DNA of 64,000 nt. It comes from Viola odorata. Taxonomy: Eukaryota; Streptophyta; Magnoliopsida; Malpighiales; Violaceae. Of the stretch, positions 21,905 through 31,385 are shown in pieces. The translations under genes and the position numbers were made by a program. The stretch covers positions 49,022,564 to 49,086,563 of the forward strand of contig OY829543.1 in NCBI GenBank assembly GCA_963691705.1, read 5' to 3'. The notes under the pieces are model-generated. The model was given only the letters and a program-made list of their open reading frames with translations. It was not told the DNA's origin and made no database searches. Numbering within the stretch: the first letter of the stretch is position 1; each line of letters begins with the position of its first letter.

Positions 21905-22440
21905 CGTCGTCCACCCAGCGCCAGCCACGTGTCTCGCAATCCGTGTCGTCCACCCAGCGCCAGCCACGTGTCGCGCAATCCGTGTCGTCCACCCAGTGCC
22001 AGCCACGTGTCGCACAATCCGTGTCATCCAACCAGCGCGCGCCACGCGTCGTCAATGCATCATCACCAGTCAACGCGTCATCGTCATCCACAATCCACCT
22101 CGGCCAATGACGCGTTGCCAAGTGTCGCGCAATCCACCTGCCCAGCCAGCGCGCGACACGCGTCCTTCCCTTATCCTCATCCGCAATCCGTGTCGTGCAA
22201 CCAGACCGCGACACGTTTCACGCAATCTCGTCGTCCACCCAGAGAGCGCCGCGTGTCCCGCAATCCAAAGCGCCTAATCCCGCAGTGCCACGTGTCAACG
22301 CGTCATCCAGATCCGTTCACCCTCTCACAGCGCGCCACATGTCGACACCCAATCCCAGCGCGCCACGTGTTTCCAACTCACGCGTCCCTCATTTGGCAAT
22401 CCGCATCTCTCTCTCTTGCCCAACCGCCTCGCGCCACGTG
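21905..22440 (+). repeat. 39-bp minisatellite with CACGTG cores in Athila-2
   Basis: Three close copies of a 39-bp unit containing CAGCCACGTGTC and CGCAATCCGTGTCGTC (21910-22026), then decaying copies to about 22440. Each unit has a G-box-like CACGTG. Long ORFs overlap it in more than one frame only because the 39-bp unit is a multiple of three. Confidence 0.75.
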
Positions 22441-22576
22441 TCACCTACTCCCCTCAACCTCACTTATCCATATATATTTTTTTTCCTATCTATCTTGTTT
22501 TCTCTTTCCCTTTCAACCGACCACCTTTCTCCCTCACTCCATCTTCTTCCCTTGAAACCCTAGCCACACACTCACC

Positions 22577-22708
22577 ATGTCCCCCAAAAGACCCACAAAA
22601 ATTAAAATGGTGGCTCACAAGATCGGGTCCACCAGCCGCCGCCCAACTCTGACCCGGAAAAAAAAAAAACCCATCACCTACCAACTCGTCATCCCCCTCG
22701 ACCGGTGA
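22577..22708 (+). pseudogene. Stub of the Athila-2 env-like ORF
   Basis: ATG 22577 opens a short basic reading frame (MSPKRPTK) that resembles the start of the Athila-1 env-like protein (MAPKTKKP) and stops after 43 codons. The central ATHILA domain is gone; about 1.7 kb is missing relative to Athila-1. Confidence 0.55.
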
Positions 22709-22945
22709 GCCCTCCAACTCCCAGCCGCGTCCGAAGAAGAGGAAGAAATAATCTTGATGAAGAGGAAGCCTAAACCACCTCTTTTCGTCAAGGTTGAGGA
22801 GCTCACCACTGACGTTGACGAGCCATCTGCTCCGACAATGCACCATCGCCCTAGGGCACTCCACAACATTCTCCTATCCCTTCCCCCTTCTCCTTGAACT
22901 CCTTTTATTATCTGAACTCTGTTGTCTGTTTTGTGCATCTCTCTC

Positions 22946-22982
22946 GCATTGAGGGCAATGCAAAGCCTCAGTGTGGGGGAGG
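22946..22982 (+). promoter_or_regulatory. Hairpin plus purine tract in Athila-2
   Basis: GCATTG-AGGG-CAATGC followed 8 nt later by AGTGTGGGGGAGG. Counterpart of 13477-13514 in Athila-1. Confidence 0.5.
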
Positions 22983-22984
22983 AT

Positions 22985-23098
22985 TTATGTGTTTGTGTGA
23001 TATGTTAGTATATATATGTTTGACTGCATGCTTTGTAGGATTTGTGTGTTTGTGTGATATGTTAGTATATATATGTTTGACTGCATGCTTTGTATATA
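22985..23098 (+). repeat. ~58-bp direct tandem duplication
   Basis: Two almost identical copies of a TG-rich unit containing GATATGTTAGTATATATATG in the Athila-2 3' region. No coding role. Confidence 0.8.
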
Positions 23099-24580
23099 TT
23101 TGATTGCTTGCTTTGTGCAAAAATTTAAATTTTTTCGAATTTTCACTTTAAAGGATTTTGCTAACTTGTTAGCACTGCCCAGTTTTAAAACCCCCTTGTA
23201 TGGACACACTTTTGACTTATGAGCACATAGAAATGAACTGCCTTTCATGTTGGTCTTGCCCTAGATCTTGCATGCTTTGTCTGCTAGCTCTTATAACCTA
23301 CATTTGCACTAAACATCAGCAATCATTTATAACACTTTGTGAGCATTTGAGCCTAAACAGTCTTATTTTTCATGTGTGATTCAATGCTTAGCTAGGCACT
23401 CAACTAAGTTTGCATGAGACCCCTAGGTATGGGCACCATCAGTCTTAGGAAAGCAGCGAAAAGATGGAAAAAAATGAAATTTGCATCTTTTTTTCGTTTC
23501 TTTTTCTTTCTATCATTCCTCTCTTTTTCTTCATTTATCCCTCGACACCCTTTTTTGTTTAGCCCCCGACATCTCATTCCCTTCTCATTTTTCTCTCTTC
23601 TTTATCCACTTGTTCTCACTTTCCTTAATCCCTTTTCCTTGGCAGGTGAGCGGTATTTGTCAAAGGTGGCGGGCTAGATGATCAACAAAGTCTAAGTGTG
23701 GGGGAGACCGACAAGAAGGTGTAGATGCCGAAAAAAGGTCTAGGGCAAAGTCATCAAGCCCTAGCCGAAGTAAGTTGGCAAAATCCTTGAGCTAACTCAA
23801 TCTTCATCAGCTGAAGTTTGTCGAATTCGTTTTCATCTCTGCAAAAAAAATCAAAAAATTCAAAAAATTCAAAAAAAATTCAAAACCAGAAATAAAGCAA
23901 AGAAAAGAAAGTCTTATCTGGTTTCAAAAAAAAGGAAAGAAAAACGAAAGAAGGCAAAGGCACGAACAAGAAAAATGAAGTATTGTCAGCATGGCTCCCA
24001 AGAGAAGAACTCCCCCCAGAAGAAGAATTTTGTCTAGCCCTCGACTGTCTGCCCTTGACGGATACTGCCTCACCGCTTCATCTTCATCCGGGTTTTTTGT
24101 TCTATTCTCCTCTTTTCCTTCCTCTTTTTGCTCTTTGTATATAATCTATCCTCTTGCTTTTCCTATTTTCTTTCTTTCTTTCCCTTTTCTCTCCATATTG
24201 TTCATATTCTCTATACACCTTTCCTTTCAATCTTTTTTTATGGTGCAAAGTTCATTTCTGATTGTTGATTGCCTATGCATGTGGATTTTAACTCGGGTTG
24301 ATGTGCAAACTGTGTTGTGTCTTGATAATTTTGCATACTTGAGTGGTTAAACACCGAGCCTAGTTGAGTGTGAGTGTAAACACTTACCCTGGTGAGGATT
24401 GCTGATGCTAAGTCTGATGTGGTAAAGTTTCTTCATTAGAGTCGTTATCCTAATGATTTGATGCAGAGTTATCTAGGCGGAGTATGTCTTGACATGGTTA
24501 GGGCTGATTGGTTGGTTTCTTAATTCTTGTGCTATGGTTGGTTGTGCTTGTCTATGTCTTGGGGTGCGTTTTCCTTTTTG
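23099..24580 (+). other. Athila-2 3' noncoding region
   Basis: About 1.5 kb, similar in order to 13515-15053. It has polypyrimidine tracts (23480-23640, 24100-24240), A-rich repeats near 23845-23885 and an internal AGTGTGGGGGAG purine motif near 23693. No gene was recognised. Confidence 0.6.
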
Positions 24581-24618
24581 ATTGCTCGAGGGCGAGCAAT
24601 GGGCAGTGTGGAGGAATT
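24581..24618 (+). promoter_or_regulatory. Hairpin and polypurine tract next to Athila-2 3' LTR
   Basis: ATTGCTCG-AGGG-CGAGCAAT, perfect 8-bp stem, then GGGCAGTGTGGAGGAAT up to the LTR. Relative to Athila-1 the outer stem bases differ, with matching changes on both arms. Confidence 0.65.
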
Positions 24619-26195
24619 TGATATGATGCCTTTTTATGCATGTTTTTCCCTCTCTTTCAGGTCTAATTTCACACTTGATACTACTAATTTGGCTTGTTTT
24701 CCAACCATTTTGTAGATGTGGACTAAAGGGAGAAACTTGCTGAAAAGCGCGCCATTTGGATGCATTTTTGTTGATCTTTCATCGTCGAGCCCTAGACGCA
24801 GTTTTGTCATCGAGACCTACCGTCGGGGCCTAGATGAGATCTTATGTCTAGGCCTAGACGAAGCACGTGCGTGTTTCTTTCCGAATAACGCTTGGCCGAA
24901 GATGCTAAAAAGATTCTAGCGGGATTCCATGTGCAAATCATCCAGCTCATCAGAGAATATTCCTCTATACCATTTTGTCCCCTAGTGGGGTTGTTAGGCT
25001 ATATATAGAACCTTAACTTTAGGTTAAAAGGAGGCTACTCCTTAGTATATTTTTCATCTTTTTAGGGTTTTCAATCATTGTAGACACCTCTCTAACATTG
25101 GGATTTGTTCTTCCTTTATTTTTCCAGAAATTGGAGCCCCAAGCTCCAATTAGTTTTTAATCCAGATTTTCATTTTCGTCTGCACCTCTTCTCTGTTTAT
25201 GTTGCTTTCTCCATCTATCTTGTGCATGATTTCCAGCATGAGTGGCTAAATCTCTTAGTCTTGGCAGGTGTGTTTTAAGGATTGCAAGAGGATAGTTGGG
25301 AGGTCAAAGTGTTCTTAAAACGTGTTCATTGTTGTATCCGCTTTCTTGCCATTTTATTGTCATTTCGTGTGAGATTTGTTGGTAGTTTGATCACCTATTT
25401 GCATGTTTCTCATGAATATTGTCATTTCCATGGTAATAACTAACGTGAGGCCATGGAATAGAGTAGGCACCTGGTCCAGAGTCATCATGTCGTTTGGTCC
25501 AATCTGGCTAGGGCAAGAAACTGGTTAGGGCAGACTTCTCAGTGTCTAGCCCTAGACGTGTCTTCTCTCCACTTCACGGGCCTGTGTGTATGACCCATAA
25601 GCATACCTTGGGCACAGTGTCACGGCCACTCCCATAAGCGTACCTTGGGAGTGACTCCTCTTAAGAAGAGAAGTAGGGAATCCACGTGAAAACAGGGTTC
25701 CTATAGCACGTCTATGGCATGAACGCAGTCTATCCTTGCACCGATGACCAACTAGACCTCGACGCAATTCGCCGTCTACCCCTGCTAAGATTTCTCCCTT
25801 TATCTGATTTATTATCTTTACTTACTTTGTTATTATCTTTATTACACTTGTTAGTCTTTACCATTTTTATTGATATTCTCTTGCTTTATTTTCGTTCCCT
25901 TTTATTTAATTATTTCGTTTGTCTATTATTACTTGTTATTTGCATTTTTATTCTCTGTCTCAACATCAACTGCCATCGTTGGTTAGATTCGTCTAGACCA
26001 ACCAAACCCCCCCCCCCTTGTGTTACTTTTATGTCTGTTGCATTTTCATCCTCGTCATACATCTAGGGCAATTAAATCTAGTCCTTCATTTTCCCTGTGG
26101 TTCGACCCTGACTTGCCGCTATATACATTAATTTGTGCATCTAGCTTATCAGGAAATATTCTATTACTTTTGACGCGCGTTTCGACGGCGTGTCA
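24619..26195 (+). repeat. 3' LTR of Athila-2 (1577 bp)
   Basis: Starts TGATATGATG after the polypurine tract and ends GGCGTGTCA. It contains TATATATAG at 25000-25008, an 11-C run at 26007-26017, and GTGGTTCGACCCTGACTTGC near the end. The next 5 bases (CCAGT) would be its TSD, whose partner is left of the window. Confidence 0.85.
25000..25008 (+). promoter_or_regulatory. TATA box in Athila-2 LTR
   Basis: TATATATAG in the context GTTAGGCTATATATAGAACC. Confidence 0.55.
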
Positions 26196-26267
26196 CCAGT
26201 TGAACCCTGTCGAACCATAAAATTTTTATTTCCGGTTCGATGTCCGGTCCGGTTATGATAACTATGG
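26196..26267. mobile_element. Right end of an older hAT element into which Athila-2 inserted
   Basis: GTCCGGTCCGGTTATGATAACTATGG resembles, in pieces, the right ends at 20780-20805 and 61095-61123. It starts exactly where the Athila-2 LTR ends. Inference: Athila-2 landed in a hAT copy of the same family, whose left part is outside the window. The next bases TGTAACAT (26268-26275) are its expected TSD. Confidence 0.65.
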
Positions 26268-26275
26268 TGTAACAT

Positions 26276-26649
26276 ATACGTTAAAGGTTTGGTGATTCTA
26301 TTCTAATAAATAAATACCACTCCATCTGGTCATATATAAAAAATTCTCAATAAATGACATGTTATACTTTTTGTATCTCTACATTTTTAACAAAACAGGA
26401 GAGGAGAGGACAAACAACGATTAAGAGAGTGGAAAGTAAATCAATGGCAAAATAAACGGACGGGCGTTCATGAACCAAATTTGTTTAAATTAAAAAATAA
26501 ACGAAACAGACTAGACCTAGTCTCTTTAAAAAACTCAATCCGTTTAAGAAATGGATGAACCAGACTCGTCCATCTAAAAGAATCGGGTCTGGACAGGTTC
26601 CGTTCGAATAATTTTTTCAAAAAAATATTTTTTTTCAAATTTTATTTTA
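26276..26649. other. AT-rich spacer
   Basis: No gene. A stretch near 26455-26605 with ACGGACGGGCG and GGACAGGTTCCG looks like degraded transposon subterminal sequence, but no element ends could be set. Confidence 0.4.
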
Positions 26650-26925
26650 CTAGTGCAAAGTTCATGGTTTGAGTCATAAGGTGATGAATGAAATCATGAA
26701 CACCACGATGGACATATTATGTCATTACAAAAACATACCAACGAAAGGTTCATGAGTTGAGTCATGGGGTTATAAATGAAATCATGAACACAACCACAAA
26801 TATTTTTTGCCATTACAAAAAACGTACCAACGAAAAATTTATGAGTTGAGTCATGGGTGATGAATGAAATCATGAATACCACATAACATTTTTTATCATT
26901 ATGATCCATCACACAAAAATATACT
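26650..26925. repeat. ~90-bp tandem repeat, about three copies
   Basis: Diverged copies share GAGTTGAGTCATGG, AATGAAATCATGAA and CATTACAAAAA with a ~90-bp period. Short ORFs across it are by-products of the repeat. Confidence 0.75.
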
Positions 26926-27269
26926 AGCAAATGTTATTTCATGTTACAGACACAACCTCATTTAACAACTAAAAATTATCTTAAACTTAAATCTCTCACA
27001 TCACCAAGTTTAGACAAAAAAATATGAAAACCATATAGATTTAGTTAAACCTAAAATCTCTTTCTCATCTTGTGTCATGTCATATCGTTGATGGAATTAG
27101 AACTTTCCTCATCATTCTCTTCTTCATGTTCCATAATCAACACGTTACGGTTAAGCTACTCCAATAATTTACTTATTTTTCCATATCTATGCATATAAAC
27201 AACAAAGCAAAATATAAAACAAAAAGACAACTATATAATGTTTAAACCAAACAAGAAAATTTTAGGTAA

Positions 27270-27500
27270 TTTACCTTTCGACCCATATACTCAATCTCTA
27301 GTACAAACCAACGCTTCAACAATTTTCGATTTAAGCACGTTTTGATATTGGTCGAGCACTCTTCCACCAGCGCTAAAGACGCTCTCGGAAACTACAGTTG
27401 AGATTGGTATGCTAAGAATATCGCGTGTCATCAAACTGACTTAGGGATATCGAAATTGACTAGCTTTCCAAAAAGCTAAAATATCCAAATATATTTTTCT
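27270..27500 (-). pseudogene. hAT transposase dimerisation-domain relic
   Basis: Minus-strand translation gives DILSIPISTVVSESVFSAGG, then RVLDQYQN and KIVEALVCTRD, the signature of the hAT C-terminal dimerisation region, with stops in it. It is not linked to the hAT end at 26267 by any recognised sequence and probably belongs to a separate old insertion. No ORF track entry covers it because of the stops. Confidence 0.75.
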
Positions 27501-27938
27501 ATCCATATTTGATTCATCCAAATACTGCTCAAGTTCGGATTTTTATAATACTCCTCCTATTTCATAATCAAATTCCTACAGAAATAAAAACACAATTTCT
27601 CACAAATATTTATATTTAAAACTGTGTAATTTGTTTCTTCTTTTTTAAGTTGTTATTAATTTTTTTCCAAAACTTCATGTTTTTCTTCAAAATGTCTTTT
27701 AGTGATGACTAGAGGGAATAACACCTTGTACACACAATCTTTTGCATTTGTAATATTTTTATTTTATTTTCTAGATACCATTACAAAATGGATTGCATTT
27801 TTATATTATGGTATTATTGAAGATAAAAGTAACAACACTCTATATCTATATCTATAAAAATATTTTAACCCCACTGCCCTCCGTTTTATATATTAGAACA
27901 CTCTATATAAAAATATTAGAACACTCTATATATAATTA
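27501..27938. other. AT-rich spacer
   Basis: No gene was recognised. It includes short repeated pieces around ACACTCTATAT and CCCCACTGCCCTCCGTT, the latter repeated at 28038-28054. Confidence 0.4.
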
Positions 27939-28108
27939 CTTCCTCCGTTTTATTTTAATTGACGTTTGGAGGGAGTGAATTCGATTTTTGCCCAATGATT
28001 GGCAGCACCCTACTTATACTTTTTAGACAATTTTAACCCCACTGCCCTCCGTTATTTACGAACAAACCAATTCATAATTTACTTTTACTCAACTTTTCTC
28101 TCTTCTCC

Positions 28109-28142
28109 TGGACATCGCTCCCTCTCTCTCTCTCTCTCTCTC
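28109..28142 (+). repeat. CT microsatellite
   Basis: CTCCCTCTCTCT-type dinucleotide run in the putative 5' UTR of the MLE transposase. Confidence 0.85.
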
Positions 28143-28369
28143 AAACTCTACTCGAAATCAAATCCACACCCTTCAAATTACCTAATACCCTCAAATCTCT
28201 CTAACCCAGACCATTAGTTGAAAACCCAATTAATCCCGCCCTAATTTTGAGCCCAATTTTTGAAATTTCATTCGTAATGAATATTTCCCTTTGTACACAT
28301 TCTTCAAATCCAAGTGTGTTAAACTATCAGTTAACACAATCTCTCCTCATTCTCCATCTCCGTTCCATT

Positions 28370-28541
28370 ATGGAATTTACGATTGAGTCTGAATCAACCA
28401 ACTCAGCGGTGGATCCAATTCATCCCCCACCTCCCCAAAACGACAACGAATTGAATGAGGAGCTTGAAGGCGAAGATGACGATGCATTCCCTGATATTCC
28501 AGACCTGAATGAAGGAGTAGAGGCTGATCTCGAAGATGAAG
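28370..28541 (+). pseudogene. Probable N-terminal exon of the MLE transposase
   Basis: ATG 28370 opens an acidic Asn/Glu/Pro-rich frame containing FPDIPDLNEG. Known: plant MLE transposases have acidic N-termini with DLN motifs. The frame runs into the solo LTR at 28542. The link to the transposase downstream is inferred from position. Confidence 0.5.
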
Positions 28542-29333
28542 TGATACGATCCTAGCTAGGCCAAGACACGCATAAGTGAATGATCTTGTTCCTTGTCGAT
28601 TTGGTGTGCGGAAATAAAACAAATCCTCCCTTGAACTCGTTAGAACCCTTTGAAACTTCTTTGATTCCAACGAAACGAATCCCTCGAATCGTTAGTACGT
28701 CCCTTAAGCACCTTTCACAACCGAATCCCACGGTCGCCACCCAAGAACACGCACGCGTAGCTCACACACTTCCCACAACCGAATCACTCAGCTGCCACGC
28801 TCCGCCTACGCCACGCTCCTTGCAGAACTACGCAAGAATCCCTCAAGCGCCACACAAGTCACGCACACGCTCCCAATGCACCTGCACTCGAATCCCTCAA
28901 GCACCACGAAGGTCACGCCCTAGTTGAGTACACAGTTAAACGACTAAGTTAGTTACACAAGAACGGCTTGCTCCAGAGATAGAAAGTATAAGAAGGTAGA
29001 GTAGGGAAACAGGGATTTGGTAAGGTGTATTTGCTGAAAACTTTGATCTCATTTTATTAATAATAAAGCAAGCCTTTAAATAGGCGTTTACAACTTCTAA
29101 TTATAATAGGAATAGAACTTCTACCTATAATTAAACTCTAGCAATTAAGGAAATAATAATAATACTAATATTAACTCATCTAGCAATTAAGGAAATAATA
29201 ATAATACTAATATCAACCCATCCAGCTCACCCAAGTTGTTTCTTCTTGCGCACGCTTCTCTTCTTACTCAATCCAAGCTTGCCTCTTGCCATTAACGCAC
29301 CCTAGGATTTGGTGCGATCCTTGAACCGTATCA
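28542..29333 (-). mobile_element. Solo LTR, 792 bp, with 5-bp TSD
   Basis: The ends are TGATACG...CGTATCA. The direct duplication TGAAG flanks it exactly (28537-28541 and 29334-29338). On the minus strand there is a TATTTAAAGGC promoter-like sequence and an AATAAAA signal, so the LTR probably reads leftward. It contains a 42-bp tandem duplication (29140-29223). No internal retrotransposon sequence remains. The lineage was not recognised. Confidence 0.8.
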
Positions 29334-29407
29334 TGAAGGTTTGTTGTTGTTTATGTATCCAAATTATTCGTTGCCTCAAATTGTCTATTCCACAGTGCAT
29401 CTCGTAA

Positions 29408-30492
29408 GTGGTTGGTTTGGTGGTCCACTGTTGTAGGAAACAATGGCGCTGGTCTATAAAGTTGAAGAGAACAACAAGCAAAGAAGTGGCAACAATGTTT
29501 GGTGTTTCAATTCGAACATTGCAGCGGTTATGGAAGAGGGCAAAGGATTTAGGTAACCATAATTTTAGACAGAATATGGTTAAGAACTGCGGGAGGAAAA
29601 GGATAGAGGTTGATTTAGATATGATTAAGGAAATTTCATTTGGTGAGAGAACGACATTGAAGTCTTTAACTTTTGCCTTTGGGGTGTCTAAATCTTATCT
29701 TGTTAGGAGAATGAAAAATGGGGAAATATTGCGTCACAACAATGCAATTCACCCATCTTCGAATGATAAGAACAAAATTAGTAGAGTTGAATTTTTTCTA
29801 GACATGATGGATCTTACCACAGTGCATGATAATTCTAAGTTTTTGCAAATGGAAAATATGGTACATATTGATGAAAAATGGTTTGTAATGACCAAAAAGA
29901 GTCAAACTTATTACATTTTGCCAGGTGAAAAACCTCTTGTTAGAACTACAAAAAGCAAAAAAATCATACCTAAAATCATGTTCTTAGCTGTTGTTGCTAG
30001 GCCTAGGTTTGATAGCCATAGATATTGTACATTTGATGGGAAAATTGAGGCATTTCCCTTGGTGAATGAGGCTGTAGCTGTTAGAAATAGTGCAAATAGG
30101 TCTGCAGGCACCTTAGAACTAAAACCAATTCCTAAAGTGTCAAGAAAAAATATGAGAAAGTACAGGTTGAGAAAATATTGCATGCCATTAAAGAAAAATG
30201 GCCTAGGGACAGTTTGTTGGATCCAATTCTGATTCAACAAGACAATTGTAGAGCCCATATAAATATCAATGATAATGTTTTTTTGCAAGCAGTTGAGGAT
30301 TTGGGGCTGAATTTTCAATTAATTTGTCAGCCCCCTGACTCTCCTAATTTGAATATCTTGGACCTTAGCTTTTTTCGAGCCATTCAGTCATTACAAGAGA
30401 AGGTGTGTGCCTAGTCAACAGTGCAGTTGATAAATGTTGTAACCAAGTCTTTTGATGATTTTTCTGCCAACAAATCTAACACAATTTTCTAG
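29408..30492 (+). pseudogene. Mariner-like transposase, DD39D, frameshifted
   Basis: The frame has an HTH region (SKEVATMFGVSIRTLQRLWK). The catalytic Asps are at HIDEKWF (codon 29870-29872), IQQDNCRAHI (30241-30243) and LNILD (30361-30363). The last two are separated by 39 residues, the plant MLE spacing. Between 30150 and 30165 the frame shifts. In the second frame TAG codons at 30412-30414 and 30490-30492 precede the expected C-terminus (SCMIEV). The triad is complete, but the gene cannot make a full protein. There is no ATG at the left edge: the start codon assigned by simple ORF finding is GTG. Confidence 0.85.
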
Positions 30493-30560
30493 ACATTTCA
30501 ATCTTGTATGATTGAGGTTTTGGGTATGTTTGGATGAAATTCATATAAAATCCCTCATAT

Positions 30561-31385
30561 GAAGAAATAATAGTTGGAAAGATAGGGCATTCACCCATCA
30601 AGATTGCCCTGTGATCCAACTATTATTGTAGCTGCAATAAACTTTTTGTACCAATGAACTTTAAGGTTAATATTCTACCCATAAGCTTTCCTTTTGTGTA
30701 TTACAGTAGTAATATTTTTTCCCCTTATTAATCTATGTGTATTTGATACATGGCTTCATTGGTGGGAATCTTTTTGAAAATGGACAACTGTTTTGGTTGA
30801 TGATGTTGAGTTTGTTGTCCACTGTATTGGATGTTTTTGTCATGGATGACAATAAAGGTGAAATTCTACTGTTAGTGTTTTGTAATTTTTCTAGAATATA
30901 TCATCTTTTAAATCATGTCTCTGTTTGCACAAGTAATGGTAATTTTTTTTCCATTTATTAGGATTTTCAATTGACACCCTCATTTTTCAGCCCGCATTTA
31001 ATTATTTATTTCTTGCTAATTTTGGGCATTTCAGTCAATAATTGTGATTCCATTTGTGGCATTGACTCCTTTAAATGAAAAAAGGAAGTTGTTAGGTCTA
31101 ATCTACAGTTTTTGTGGCATTAGATTCCTACTAAAAATGGTTCACTTCAATCCATGTGTTAGACCCTTATTGAAAAGGAAACTGAAACAACTTTTTAACT
31201 TCCCAATCTTGCCACCTATTTGACCCAATCCTGACCTATATTTATGGAATCGTGTAAGTTTTTGAAATTTGAAAACCTAAAACTTCTCCCCTATATATAC
31301 ATGCAATCCCCTCTCCTCTACCATTTGTACCCTTCTTCATTATCTTCCTCTTCCTAATTTCTTGCTTTTGTGTTAATTAATTATT
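30561..31385 (+). other. Spacer with a promoter-like end
   Basis: No convincing gene. Near 31293-31302 there is CTATATATAC followed by CT-rich, UTR-like sequence (31303-31370) directed toward the ORF at 33080. The Mutator-like element is inserted between them. Confidence 0.4.

Larger units (their letters stand above)
16704..26195 (+). mobile_element. Athila-2, internally deleted Athila element, 5' part outside the window
   Basis: Gag is entered in mid-frame right after the Athila-1 LTR, followed by protease, a linker, then directly the integrase tail. RT, RNase H and the integrase core are missing. The env-like ORF is cut to a stub, followed by the usual Athila 3' region and a 3' LTR. A hAT element is inserted at 18861/18862. 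Apart from that insertion the coding frame is open. Its own 5' LTR and gag start should lie left of Athila-1, outside the window. Confidence 0.8.
27939..30560 (+). mobile_element. Mariner-like element (plant MLE/Stowaway group), degraded
   Basis: A Stowaway-type start, CTTCCTCCGTTTTATTTTAA, follows a TA at 27937-27938. Downstream are an acidic N-terminal ORF and an MLE transposase on the same strand. The right end and right inverted repeat were not found, so the end coordinate is only the end of recognisable transposase. A solo LTR is inserted in it. Confidence 0.55.

Noticed and set aside
21905..22026. CRISPR-like appearance of regular repeats
   Set aside because: Repeats are directly adjacent with no unique spacers, in a plant retrotransposon.
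21770..22563. Overlapping ORFs in three frames and both strands over the 39-bp minisatellite
   Set aside because: The unit length is a multiple of three, so all frames stay open by repetition; no protein family was recognised.
23414..24350. Phe/Ser/Leu-rich ORFs that look like membrane proteins
   Set aside because: Products of polypyrimidine tracts in the Athila-2 3' region.
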